A stretch of DNA of 7,711 nt from Marinilabiliales bacterium (lineage in GTDB: Bacteria > Bacteroidota > Bacteroidia > Bacteroidales > F082): assembly GCA_002869465.1 (NCBI GenBank), contig PKSW01000313.1:1-7711 (forward strand). The letters run 5' to 3'. Numbering within the stretch: the first letter of the stretch is position 1; each line of letters starts with the position of its first letter. Position numbers and translations under genes: made by a program. The notes under the pieces are model-generated. The model was not told where the DNA came from, did no database searches, and saw only the letters and a program-made list of their open reading frames with translations. Below, piece by piece: positions 1 to 6,578 of the stretch.

Positions 1-608
1 ACAAACTTAAACCCGTTTATTTTTTCCTGTTTGCTCATTATGGGCAATATGATAAAAATATTAACATACGGAATTCAAGATTCAGATTTCTTGTAAAAAG
101 CATAGGGGATTATGCGAGTGTGGGCATACATCCCTCATACAATACTATTGAACATCCCGGCTTGTTAAAAACTGAAATTAAAAACCTGAGGTCAGTACTT
201 AATAAAGATATTTCTTCCAGCCGGCAGCATTTTTTAAGAATAGTATTGCCATCAACCTATCGCAATCTAATTGAGCAGGATATTACCGATGACTATTCTA
301 TGGGATATGCAGCTTTACCAGGTTTTCGGGCGGGTATTTGCACGCCTTTTAATTTTTATGATCTGGATCTGGAGATTGAAACAAAACTTCGAATACATCC
401 ATTCGCAGTGATGGACGGAACATTGAATGATTACCTGGGCTTAACACCTGCCGATGCCATTGATCATATAAAAGCATTGATTAAAGAAGTGAAAAAAGTG
501 GATGGAACTTTCATCTCCCTCTGGCATAATGAATCTTTAAGCGATCAAAAACGTTGGAAAGGCTGGAAAAGAGTTTATGAAGAATTAATCAAAGAAGCAG
601 TTGAGTGA
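1..608 (+). CDS. Polysaccharide deacetylase-like protein (5' truncated by window edge)
   Basis: The reading frame is open from base 3 with no stop until TGA at 606-608, so the gene enters from the left and 201 C-terminal residues are visible. The GTG at 120 is therefore probably internal rather than the true start. The protein resembles the Bacteroidota polysaccharide deacetylase family (NodB-like fold), recognised from its overall pattern: an FLFAHYGQYDKN stretch near base 24, GIHPSY with a histidine at 129-131, SRQHFLR, DYSMGY, GFRAGICTPFNFYDLDLE, and a late SLWHNES motif with a histidine at 525-527. In NodB-like enzymes such histidines bind metal or act in catalysis, and the usual Asp-Asp motif would lie before the window. 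The likely role is removal of acyl groups from an envelope or exported polysaccharide. The substrate cannot be told. The acyltransferase gene downstream fits a glycan-modification locus. The family call is fairly firm; the activity is inferred. Confidence 0.8.
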   Translation, partial: KLKPVYFFLFAHYGQYDKNINIRNSRFRFLVKSIGDYASVGIHPSYNTIEHPGLLKTEIKNLRSVLNKDISSSRQHFLRIVLPSTYRNLIEQDITDDYSMGYAALPGFRAGICTPFNFYDLDLEIETKLRIHPFAVMDGTLNDYLGLTPADAIDHIKALIKEVKKVDGTFISLWHNESLSDQKRWKGWKRVYEELIKEAVE

Positions 609-665
609 GTTGATGATTGCCATAAATCAATAACAAAAAATAAAGGAATCTGGGAAATAGGGATT

Positions 666-691
666 AGAGGAAGAGAAGAAAAGAAGAAGAA
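666..691 (+). repeat. 26-base homopurine run with mirror symmetry
   Basis: Every base from 666 to 691 is A or G. Within it, 674-687 (AGAAGAAAAGAAGA) is a perfect 14-base mirror repeat. The tract lies in the gap between the deacetylase-like and acyltransferase genes, just after a GGGAAATAGGGATTAG stretch (652-667). Homopurine mirror repeats can in principle form triplex DNA, but this one is short. No function can be assigned. Confidence 0.6.
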
Positions 692-721
692 TAGAATCAT
701 ATATAAATAGGAACAATCAAA

Positions 722-748
722 CAACCAGCGACCAGCAGCCAGCAACAA
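722..748 (+). repeat. Degenerate heptamer tandem repeat, consensus CAACCAG
   Basis: Three successive 7-base units, CAACCAG (722-728), CGACCAG (729-735) and CAGCCAG (736-742), are followed by a decayed fourth, CAACAAA (743-749). The array ends just before the proposed TTG start of the acyltransferase gene, so it falls where the 5' leader of that mRNA would be. It is GC-richer than the AT-rich DNA around it. It could be a small copy of a dispersed intergenic repeat or simple slippage-derived sequence. Confidence 0.65.
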
Positions 749-751
749 ATT

Positions 752-1690
752 TTGATCAGATACGTTAAAAATAGCAACATTGATACGGATAAATGGGATG
801 ATTGTATCCGTCATTCTTTTAATGGTATTGTATACGCATATGCCTGGTATTTAGATATTGTGCATGAAAACTGGGATGCCCTCATTGAAGATGATTATGA
901 GCGAGTTATGCCTTTGCCGGTATCACGAAAATTTGGGATATCATATATATTTCAGCCTTTTTTTGTTCAGCAACTCGGTGTGTTTTCAAAACGTATTTTG
1001 ACACCTGAAATTGTTCAGACTTTTATTAAAACTATCCCTTTAAAATTTAAATTAGTTGATATCAATCTGAATAGTTTTAATTCGGTAGACCGAAAGTTGT
1101 ATGATGCATCACCCAATAAAAATTTTGTTCTTGACCTGATCAATACCTATCAGGTACTTTCAAAAAAATACGCTAACAATACGCAACGAAATCTGAAGAA
1201 AAGTTTACAAAGTAATTTAAGTCTTGTGAAAGGCATAAAACCCGAGAGCCTGATACAGTTGTTTAAAGATAACAAAGGAAAAACACTGGGTAAATGGAGG
1301 GAAAACGAATATATGCGGTTGAATCGTCTGATGTATATGGCCATTTATAAAGGAAGAGGAATCGTGTATGGTGTTTTCAGTGAACATAACCAAATATGCG
1401 CTGGGGCATTCTTTTTAAAAAGTCATAATCGACTTATTTTCCTGTTTTCTGCAACCAATCAGCTGGCAAAGGAAACCGCAGCTATGACTTACCTTATTGA
1501 TTCGGTGATCAGGGAGTTTTCACCGGGCAAGCTGGTGCTCGATTTTGAAGGCTCGAACGATAAGAATCTGGCCAGGTTTTACAGTGGCTTCGGAGCTAAG
1601 GAAGTGGAATATCTCAGGCTCAAAAGAAATACCCTGAATTCAATAGTGCATTCATTTTATAAGATGAGCTTATTATTAAAAAAACAATAA
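752..1690 (+). CDS. GNAT/FemAB-like acyltransferase family protein
   Basis: A 312-residue soluble protein with no signal peptide or membrane segment. It resembles the GNAT-superfamily (FemAB/BioF2-like) proteins common in Bacteroidota, which transfer acyl or aminoacyl groups. Family-like segments are VMPLPVSRKFGISY followed by QPFFVQQLGVFS (residues about 52-79), a basic YANNTQRNLKKS helix (140-151), a GVFSEHNQICAGAFF strand pair (207-221), and LDFEGSNDKNLARFYSGFGA (263-282), which resembles the acyl-CoA-fold C-terminus. The substrate is unknown; with a deacetylase-like gene upstream, glycan or cell-envelope modification is a reasonable inference. The frame is open back to a stop at 704-706 but contains no ATG or GTG there, so TTG at 752 is the best start, with ATT at 749 as a rarer option. 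No Shine-Dalgarno sequence is visible. upp follows after 52 bases. Confidence 0.75.
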   Translation: MIRYVKNSNIDTDKWDDCIRHSFNGIVYAYAWYLDIVHENWDALIEDDYERVMPLPVSRKFGISYIFQPFFVQQLGVFSKRILTPEIVQTFIKTIPLKFKLVDINLNSFNSVDRKLYDASPNKNFVLDLINTYQVLSKKYANNTQRNLKKSLQSNLSLVKGIKPESLIQLFKDNKGKTLGKWRENEYMRLNRLMYMAIYKGRGIVYGVFSEHNQICAGAFFLKSHNRLIFLFSATNQLAKETAAMTYLIDSVIREFSPGKLVLDFEGSNDKNLARFYSGFGAKEVEYLRLKRNTLNSIVHSFYKMSLLLKKQ

Positions 1691-1718
1691 AATGCGTGTA
1701 TGTATAATTGAAATCCAT

Positions 1719-1726
1719 TATCTTTG
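1719..1726 (+). promoter_or_regulatory. Candidate Bacteroidota -7 promoter box for upp
   Basis: TATCTTTG at 1719-1726 matches the Bacteroidota -7 consensus TAnnTTTG exactly and sits 16 bases before the upp ATG. I see no convincing TTTG-type -33 element at the usual distance upstream. If used, it would give a leader of only about 10 bases and let upp and the permease be transcribed separately from the acyltransferase gene. Confidence 0.5.
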
Positions 1727-1742
1727 TTAGAAAGCACTTGCC

Positions 1743-2399
1743 ATGATCCACGAACTGGGTACTGAAAATACCGTTTTTAACCAATTTCTTGCTGAACTTC
1801 GCGATTCCAGTATTCAAAAGGATAGTTTGCGATTTCGATTGAACCTGGAGCGAATAGGTGAAATATTTGCTTACGAGATCAGCAAGGAGATGAATTACGC
1901 ACCAGTTAAGGTTTCAACACCATTAGCTATGCTTGATATGAGTTTATTGAGTGAGCAGCCTGTTTTGGCTACCATTTTAAGGGCTGGTTTGCCGCTTCAC
2001 CAGGGCTTGCTGAACTATTTCGACAAAGCTGATAGCGCCTTCGTGTCAGCTTACAGGAAGTATACAAAAAATGAGAATTTTACCATCAAACTGGATTATA
2101 TGTCATCACCCAGTATTGATGGACGTATTCTGATCGTAAGTGATCCGATGCTGGCTACAGGCGGATCGCTGGTTGCTTCAATTCGCGGATTATTTGAAAA
2201 AGGAACCCCGGCACATACACATGTGGTTTGTGCTTTGGCAAGTGACGAAGGCATCGCAAAACTAAAAAGGGCATTCACCTTTAAAAAATTAACTTTGTGG
2301 GTTGGTGCCATTGATATGGAACTAACTGCTAAAGCTTTTATTGTTCCTGGTTTGGGAGATGCCGGAGACCTGGCATATGGCAGAAAAGACGAAATATGA
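1743..2399 (+). CDS. upp: Uracil phosphoribosyltransferase
   Basis: Converts uracil and PRPP to UMP and pyrophosphate in pyrimidine salvage, in the cytoplasm. The 218-residue length is close to normal for the family. Diagnostic motifs are all present: TILRAGLPLHQGLL (77-90), the PRPP-binding loop ILIVSDPMLATGGS (129-142), and the uracil-binding C-terminal segment IVPGLGDAGDLAYG (200-213). Segments such as RFRLNLERIGEIFAYEISK (31-48) and ELTAKAFIVPG are typical of the Bacteroidota branch rather than of E. coli Upp. The usual alanine-x-PEG or ASEEG segment reads ASDEG here (166-170), a mild variation. The ATG at 1743 gives the expected N-terminus and lies just after a good -7 box. The permease gene starts 11 bases after the stop, so the two are probably cotranscribed. 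Confidence 0.96.
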   Translation: MIHELGTENTVFNQFLAELRDSSIQKDSLRFRLNLERIGEIFAYEISKEMNYAPVKVSTPLAMLDMSLLSEQPVLATILRAGLPLHQGLLNYFDKADSAFVSAYRKYTKNENFTIKLDYMSSPSIDGRILIVSDPMLATGGSLVASIRGLFEKGTPAHTHVVCALASDEGIAKLKRAFTFKKLTLWVGAIDMELTAKAFIVPGLGDAGDLAYGRKDEI

Positions 2400-2410
2400 C
2401 AGATTAGCAT

Positions 2411-3661
2411 ATGACAGCGAATTCGAGATTGATCATAGAGAATATCAGGGTTGCTTTTATCTCCATTAAAAGCCATTTACTCAGAACTATCCTAACCGTG
2501 CTCATCATCGCCTTTGGAATTATGGCACTGGTTGGAATTTTAACCGCTATTGATGCCGTTGAAGCTTCACTGACAGAAAATTTTGCACTGATGGGTTCCA
2601 ACACCTTTAATATTCAGAATAGGGGTTTGCGTGTCCACGTTGGAGGTCAGCGAAGCAATCCAGTTGATTACAGGGTGATAAGCTTTCAGGAAGCCATGGA
2701 TTTCAGGGAGCAATATGATTTTCCTGCTACAGCATCGGTATTTACATATGGTACAGGTATTGCCACACTTAAATACGAATCGGAAAAAACCAACCCGAAC
2801 ATCTCGGTCATTGGCACCGATGAAAATTATGTGATCACCTCGGGCCAGGAGATTGCTAAAGGGAGGTCGTTTAGCCCAAATGAGATTCATTATGGCAAGC
2901 ATGTAGTTATTATCGGGAACGAAATTGCCAATTCACTGTTTAAAAAAAATGAAGACCCATTGGATAAAATTATTTCGATAGGGCCCGGTAAATATAAAGT
3001 GATTGGCGTGTTGAAAGAAAGGGGTTCCAGTATTGGATTCAGCGGCGACCGGTCCTGTTTGGTGCCCATTACCAATGTTAGGCAGTATTTCTCAAGGCCC
3101 AATATGAATTACCGGCTAAGCGTCATGGTATCTGATCCTTCGAAAATGGATGCCGCCATAGGAGAAGCCATTGGTGTCTTTCGAAAAATCAGGGAGGATA
3201 AATTGGGTAACGATGATTCATTTTCCATCATAAAAAGTGATAATGTGGCCAATATGCTGATCGGTTTAACCAGCAAATTACAAATAGGAGCTACCATTAT
3301 CGGTTTAATCACCTTGTTGGGTGCAGCCATTGGTTTAATGAACATCATGCTGGTTTCGGTAACAGAACGGACACGGGAAATTGGCGTTCGTAAGGCAGTG
3401 GGAGCCAAGCAACGCACCATCAGAAACCAATTTCTTGCCGAAGCGATTGTTATTGCTCAGGTCGGTGGAGTTGTTGGCATACTGGCAGGCATTATGATTG
3501 GCAACATAGTTTCTTTCATCACGGGCAGCGCTTTTCTGGTACCGTGGCTATGGGTTTTGCTCGGGGTGGTGATTTGCTTTGTTGTAGCATTGCTTTCGGG
3601 AATTATTCCGGCCAATAAAGCTGCAAAACTGGATCCTATTGAATCACTCAGGTACGAGTAA
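2411..3661 (+). CDS. ABC transporter permease, MacB/FtsX class (no ATPase domain)
   Basis: A 416-residue inner-membrane protein with the MacB-type layout: TM1 at about 27-47, a large extracytoplasmic domain (about 50-285), then three helices at about 292-316, 345-368 and 376-399. The hallmark after TM2 is SVTERTREIGVRKAVGAK (316-333), the cytoplasmic coupling region of FtsX-like permeases, followed by the usual ending PANKAAKLDPIESLRYE. The extracytoplasmic part has family-typical pieces such as VIGTDENY (133-140), the GR of AKGRSFSPNE, and VIIGNEIANSLF (166-177). MacB-class systems use mechanotransmission to drive efflux or lipoprotein and peptide export rather than moving substrate through the membrane pore. 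No Walker A/B domain is fused and no ATPase gene is adjacent in the window, so its partner must lie elsewhere. It probably shares a transcript with upp. Substrate unknown. Confidence 0.92.
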   Translation: MTANSRLIIENIRVAFISIKSHLLRTILTVLIIAFGIMALVGILTAIDAVEASLTENFALMGSNTFNIQNRGLRVHVGGQRSNPVDYRVISFQEAMDFREQYDFPATASVFTYGTGIATLKYESEKTNPNISVIGTDENYVITSGQEIAKGRSFSPNEIHYGKHVVIIGNEIANSLFKKNEDPLDKIISIGPGKYKVIGVLKERGSSIGFSGDRSCLVPITNVRQYFSRPNMNYRLSVMVSDPSKMDAAIGEAIGVFRKIREDKLGNDDSFSIIKSDNVANMLIGLTSKLQIGATIIGLITLLGAAIGLMNIMLVSVTERTREIGVRKAVGAKQRTIRNQFLAEAIVIAQVGGVVGILAGIMIGNIVSFITGSAFLVPWLWVLLGVVICFVVALLSGIIPANKAAKLDPIESLRYE

Positions 3662-3665
3662 AAAA

Positions 3666-4943
3666 CTATTTAATACTTGCTTCAAACGAACTGAATTTGT
3701 GATATCCGATCAGACGGTCGTATGCAGGAACTATTTCACGGAAGTAAGTAAGAATTGTATAACTGTTCTTTGCTTCCCAGTGATCACCTTCTAATATGGT
3801 AATATCACCTTCGGTTGAACCTTTCGGCACTACAGCGTACATATAATCATAATAACCCTGTTTTAAAAGCATATCGCAATAATACTGTTTAGCACTTGAA
3901 CTATAATTCATCCGGCTTTTTTCGTCAAGCTGCCAGTTATTAAGCGCGCCAAGTACATATACTTCCGCATCTGCAATTTTAGGGTGCTTTAGTGTAAATT
4001 GCACAATTGCATATTCACCTTCGATCATAGAAATCTGGTCGCTCCTTGCCTTGATGAGTTTTTTTCCATTAATATCATTTAAGGTTTCATAAGACTTTTT
4101 TGCTTTAGAATAATCATCATGAAGTATCACAATATAACCGTCTTTATCACTCACTATTCTTTTTATATACATGGATTGATATAAAAAACTTTTCATATCA
4201 AAGTTGCGGAATTCATTTCCTCCATCAAAAACAATCCCGTTGGGATAATGGTATTGCAATTCGTTCATCAGAACAGAAGTTGCTTTAATTCCCTTTTTAG
4301 CATTATCCCATCTTCCGTTTTGCCTAATGGTTAAAGAGATTCTTTGCAAAGGTTCAACATTAAAAAGGTCGGGTGTAAAAATAGTCAGATCAATTTGTTG
4401 TTTTTTTCTGGTAAACATCAGGTCTTTTGGGTAATAGGGTATGGAAGTTTCGACATTAACTAATTGCTCTATGACATAAAAGCGTTTTGTAAATAATACA
4501 TTGGCTTCACTTGGGTCATCTATATATACTTTTAAAATATAGTTTCCAGACAACTTGATTCGCATATTGGGTGATGGAATCAACTGTGAATAATGGATAT
4601 AGCCAGGTATGGCATTGAATGAAAAATAATATTCGTTTATTTCGTCTTCAAAATAGCCATCCAGGTATTCGATCTGCCTTAAATCCGAAGGTTCCCAAAA
4701 TTCATTACAATGTACAATAGTATATTTAAAAAGATAAGATTCGTCACTGAAGTCATCAAATGAGAGCCTTAATTTGTCAGAGGTATTTAACCTGATAACG
4801 GGGTCGTTTAGCTGATCCCCTTCAGCATATAACAATACAGTTTGAATGTTATCATCGTAAACCCTATCTTCATTGGTGATCATCTGTGAAAAGGCAATGG
4901 GATGAAGAATGATGAAAGAAAGTAATATAAAGATCCTGTTCAT
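3666..4943 (-). CDS. Type IX secretion system plug protein (former DUF5103 family)
   Basis: A 425-residue exported protein. Residues 1-19 look like a signal peptide (a hydrophobic core after Arg3, with an A-F-S cleavage site before Gln20). The N-terminal plug domain (about 26-158) shows the family pattern VYDDNIQTVLLY (28-39), VIRLNTSDKLRLSFDD (49-64), IVHCNEFWEPSDL (76-88), YYFSFNAIPGYIHY (105-118) and LSGNYILKVY (131-140). The C-terminal part carries EVYVLGALNNWQLDEKSRM (327-345), reminiscent of a beta-sandwich glycan-binding-like fold, then YYDYMYAVVP and a YDRLIGYHKF ending. In Flavobacterium johnsoniae the Plug protein closes the periplasmic side of the SprA outer-membrane channel when PorV is not bound. 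Presence implies a complete type IX system elsewhere in the genome. The gene is divergent from nqrA and convergent with the permease gene, with 4 bases between stops. Confidence 0.93.
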   Translation of the reverse strand: MNRIFILLSFIILHPIAFSQMITNEDRVYDDNIQTVLLYAEGDQLNDPVIRLNTSDKLRLSFDDFSDESYLFKYTIVHCNEFWEPSDLRQIEYLDGYFEDEINEYYFSFNAIPGYIHYSQLIPSPNMRIKLSGNYILKVYIDDPSEANVLFTKRFYVIEQLVNVETSIPYYPKDLMFTRKKQQIDLTIFTPDLFNVEPLQRISLTIRQNGRWDNAKKGIKATSVLMNELQYHYPNGIVFDGGNEFRNFDMKSFLYQSMYIKRIVSDKDGYIVILHDDYSKAKKSYETLNDINGKKLIKARSDQISMIEGEYAIVQFTLKHPKIADAEVYVLGALNNWQLDEKSRMNYSSSAKQYYCDMLLKQGYYDYMYAVVPKGSTEGDITILEGDHWEAKNSYTILTYFREIVPAYDRLIGYHKFSSFEASIK

Positions 4944-4963
4944 TTTCAGTATTATTTATAGTT

Positions 4964-4971
4964 CAAACTTA
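4964..4971 (-). promoter_or_regulatory. Candidate -7 promoter box for the plug gene
   Basis: Read on the minus strand, this is TAAGTTTG, an exact match to the Bacteroidota TAnnTTTG -7 consensus, 20 bases before the plug ATG. Transcription would start roughly 13-15 bases ahead of the gene. A clear -33 TTTG was not found at the standard distance. Confidence 0.5.
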
Positions 4972-5040
4972 GTTTTTTTTATTTTGTTGTCGTTAAATAA
5001 AAACAATATCATTCATTCATCTGAATAAAGTAATTGGTAA

Positions 5041-5066
5041 AATCATTGATTTTTAAAAAGATGATT
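5041..5066. promoter_or_regulatory. Imperfect palindrome in the plug/nqrA divergent region
   Basis: AATCAT (5041-5046) and its reverse complement ATGATT (5061-5066) flank TTTTTAAAAA (5050-5059), itself a perfect palindrome. The two halves differ only by a 2-base indel (TGA against G). It lies about 140 bases before nqrA and about 100 bases before the plug gene, so it could be an operator serving either. Because the region is very AT-rich, a chance origin is possible. Confidence 0.35.
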
Positions 5067-5127
5067 GGAATAAAACTACAAAAATGGATCATAGCTTGTG
5101 CTTTATTTAGAGTTGATAAAAATTGAA

Positions 5128-5157
5128 TCATATATATAGATCGTATTAGATATATGA
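5128..5157. promoter_or_regulatory. Inverted repeat upstream of nqrA
   Basis: TCATATAT (5128-5135) is repeated as its reverse complement ATATATGA (5150-5157) across a 14-base spacer. The right arm ends about 10 bases before a candidate nqrA -7 box, a position where a repressor or activator could bind. The arms are nearly all A and T, so this is weak evidence. Confidence 0.3.
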
Positions 5158-5166
5158 ACATAATTG

Positions 5167-5176
5167 TATATTTTCG
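5167..5176 (+). promoter_or_regulatory. Possible nqrA -7 promoter box
   Basis: TATATTTTCG contains TATTTTCG (5169-5176), one mismatch from TAnnTTTG, about 31 bases before the nqrA ATG. No clear -33 element accompanies it. It is the best candidate on this strand in the intergenic region, and weaker than the boxes before upp and the plug gene. Confidence 0.3.
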
Positions 5177-5207
5177 CATTCGTAAAAACACATGAATCTA
5201 TACCCAT

Positions 5208-6557
5208 ATGTCAACTGCTTATAAGATTAAAAAAGGTCTTGATATCAAGTTGTTAGGAGAGGCCGAAAAAACAATCGTTGACTTAAATGCTAAAAGATTT
5301 GCCATAAAACCTCCGGATTTTATTGGTTGCTTTCCAAAAATGCTTGTTGAAGAAGGTGATTTAGTTAAAACAGGTACGCCTTTATTTTACGACAAGTACA
5401 GAACGGAAATCAAATTCACCTCCCCGGTTAGCGGTAAGGTGATGGAAATTGTTAGAGGAGCCAAAAGACGACTCTTGCAAGTGATCATAGAATCTGACGG
5501 GAAAGATGTGGCAGTTGATTTTGGCAAGACAGATATAAGTTCTGTTGATCGCGATACCATCATTGAAAAAATGCTGACAAGTGGTGTTTGGCCCATGATA
5601 CGTCAAAGGCCGTATTCCATAGTAGCTGATCCAAAGGTAGCGCCTAAAGCCATTTTTATTTCCGCTTTCGACACTGCACCTCTTGCTGCTGATTTCGACC
5701 TGGTTGTGCACGGAAAAGGGGATGCTTTTCAGGCAGGTCTGGATATATTAACGAAACTAACAACTGGAAAGGTACATTTAAATATTGATGCCAAAAATAC
5801 GACATCCAAAGTGTTTTTGAATTCAAAAAATGTGCAAATCAACCAGTTTTCTGGACCGCATCCGGCAAGTAATGTAAGTGTTCACGTTAGTCGAATTGAT
5901 CCACTAAACAAAGGTGAAGTAATTTGGTATGCTGGACCGCAAGAAGTTATTTCGATTGGGAAACTATTTTTGGAAGGAAAATTAGATACGGAAAGAATTG
6001 TCGCATTCGCCGGTTCCGAGGTGTTGCATCCTAAATATTTCAAAACAAATATTGGCGCGCGTATCGTGAATATGGCCAGTGGTAATGTTACTGGAGAAAC
6101 AAACAGGTTTATAAGCGGTAATGTACTTACTGGAGATCGAATTGAAAAAGACGGATTTATAGGTTTTTATGATTCGCTGGTAACCGTGATACCCGAAGGC
6201 GATTACTTTGAGTTTTTTGGATGGATCAAACCGGGATTGAATAAATTCAGTTTTTCAAGTACATTTCTCTCACAGTTTTTCCCCAATAAAAAATACAAGC
6301 TCGATACCAATTTACATGGTGGGGTCAGGGCCTATGTGATGACCGGTAAACTGGAAAAAGTATTTCCGTTTGATATTTATCCGTTACAGTTGATCAAAGC
6401 CATTATTGTTGAAGACATCGACCTGATGGAGCAATTGGGTATTTATGAAATAGACGATGAAGACTTTGCACTATGCGAAGTAATTGATACATCGAAAACT
6501 AATATGCAGCAAATTGTACGTAAGGGTTTAGACCTGATGCGTCAGGAAATGAGTTAA
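5208..6557 (+). CDS. nqrA: Na+-translocating NADH:quinone oxidoreductase subunit A
   Basis: A 449-residue peripheral, cytoplasm-facing subunit of Na+-NQR, the respiratory complex that oxidises NADH, reduces quinone and pumps Na+ outward. The N-terminal part shows the usual KIKKGLDIKLLGEAE start (6-20), a biotinyl-lipoyl-like region with EEGDLVKTGTPLFYDK (48-63) and FTSPVSGKVMEIVRGAKR (70-87), then IRQRPYSIVADP (131-142) and KAIFISAFDTAPLAAD (147-162). The central part has FSGPHPA (214-220), NKGEVIW, and later EFFGWIKPGLNKFS, all family-typical. The stretch after FSGPHPA reads SNVSVHVSRIDP (221-232), where known NqrA proteins usually have a glycine-rich form with paired histidines, so this segment is altered. 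The length is normal and the frame intact. The ATG at 5208 gives the expected short N-terminus. nqrB follows after 21 bases, indicating an operon. Confidence 0.97.
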   Translation: MSTAYKIKKGLDIKLLGEAEKTIVDLNAKRFAIKPPDFIGCFPKMLVEEGDLVKTGTPLFYDKYRTEIKFTSPVSGKVMEIVRGAKRRLLQVIIESDGKDVAVDFGKTDISSVDRDTIIEKMLTSGVWPMIRQRPYSIVADPKVAPKAIFISAFDTAPLAADFDLVVHGKGDAFQAGLDILTKLTTGKVHLNIDAKNTTSKVFLNSKNVQINQFSGPHPASNVSVHVSRIDPLNKGEVIWYAGPQEVISIGKLFLEGKLDTERIVAFAGSEVLHPKYFKTNIGARIVNMASGNVTGETNRFISGNVLTGDRIEKDGFIGFYDSLVTVIPEGDYFEFFGWIKPGLNKFSFSSTFLSQFFPNKKYKLDTNLHGGVRAYVMTGKLEKVFPFDIYPLQLIKAIIVEDIDLMEQLGIYEIDDEDFALCEVIDTSKTNMQQIVRKGLDLMRQEMS

Positions 6558-6578
6558 ATTAATTCAGAAGTATACCGC

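Noticed and set aside
120..608. Treating GTG at 120 as the start of a short complete gene
   Set aside because: The frame is open to the left edge and the upstream residues match the same protein family, so the gene is truncated by the window, not short.
575..814. A 79-residue minus-strand open frame across the purine tract
   Set aside because: Its phenylalanine- and serine-rich run is just the complement of the purine tract and repeats, and it overlaps the ends of two better-supported genes.
2096..2476. A 126-residue minus-strand open frame over the end of upp
   Set aside because: It is a shadow of upp and the permease start, both of which have clear family motifs on the other strand.
3646..3665. 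Possible terminator hairpin between the convergent genes
   Set aside because: The stem is only four base pairs (ACTC/GAGT), and the adjacent run is A on the plus strand, so it does not form an intrinsic terminator for the permease. For the minus strand, the T run precedes the stem.
5009..5191. A 60-residue open frame on the minus strand in the divergent region, starting with GTG
   Set aside because: It consists of hydrophobic and AT-driven residues with no recognisable family, overlaps the proposed nqrA promoter elements, and is what AT-rich DNA yields by chance.
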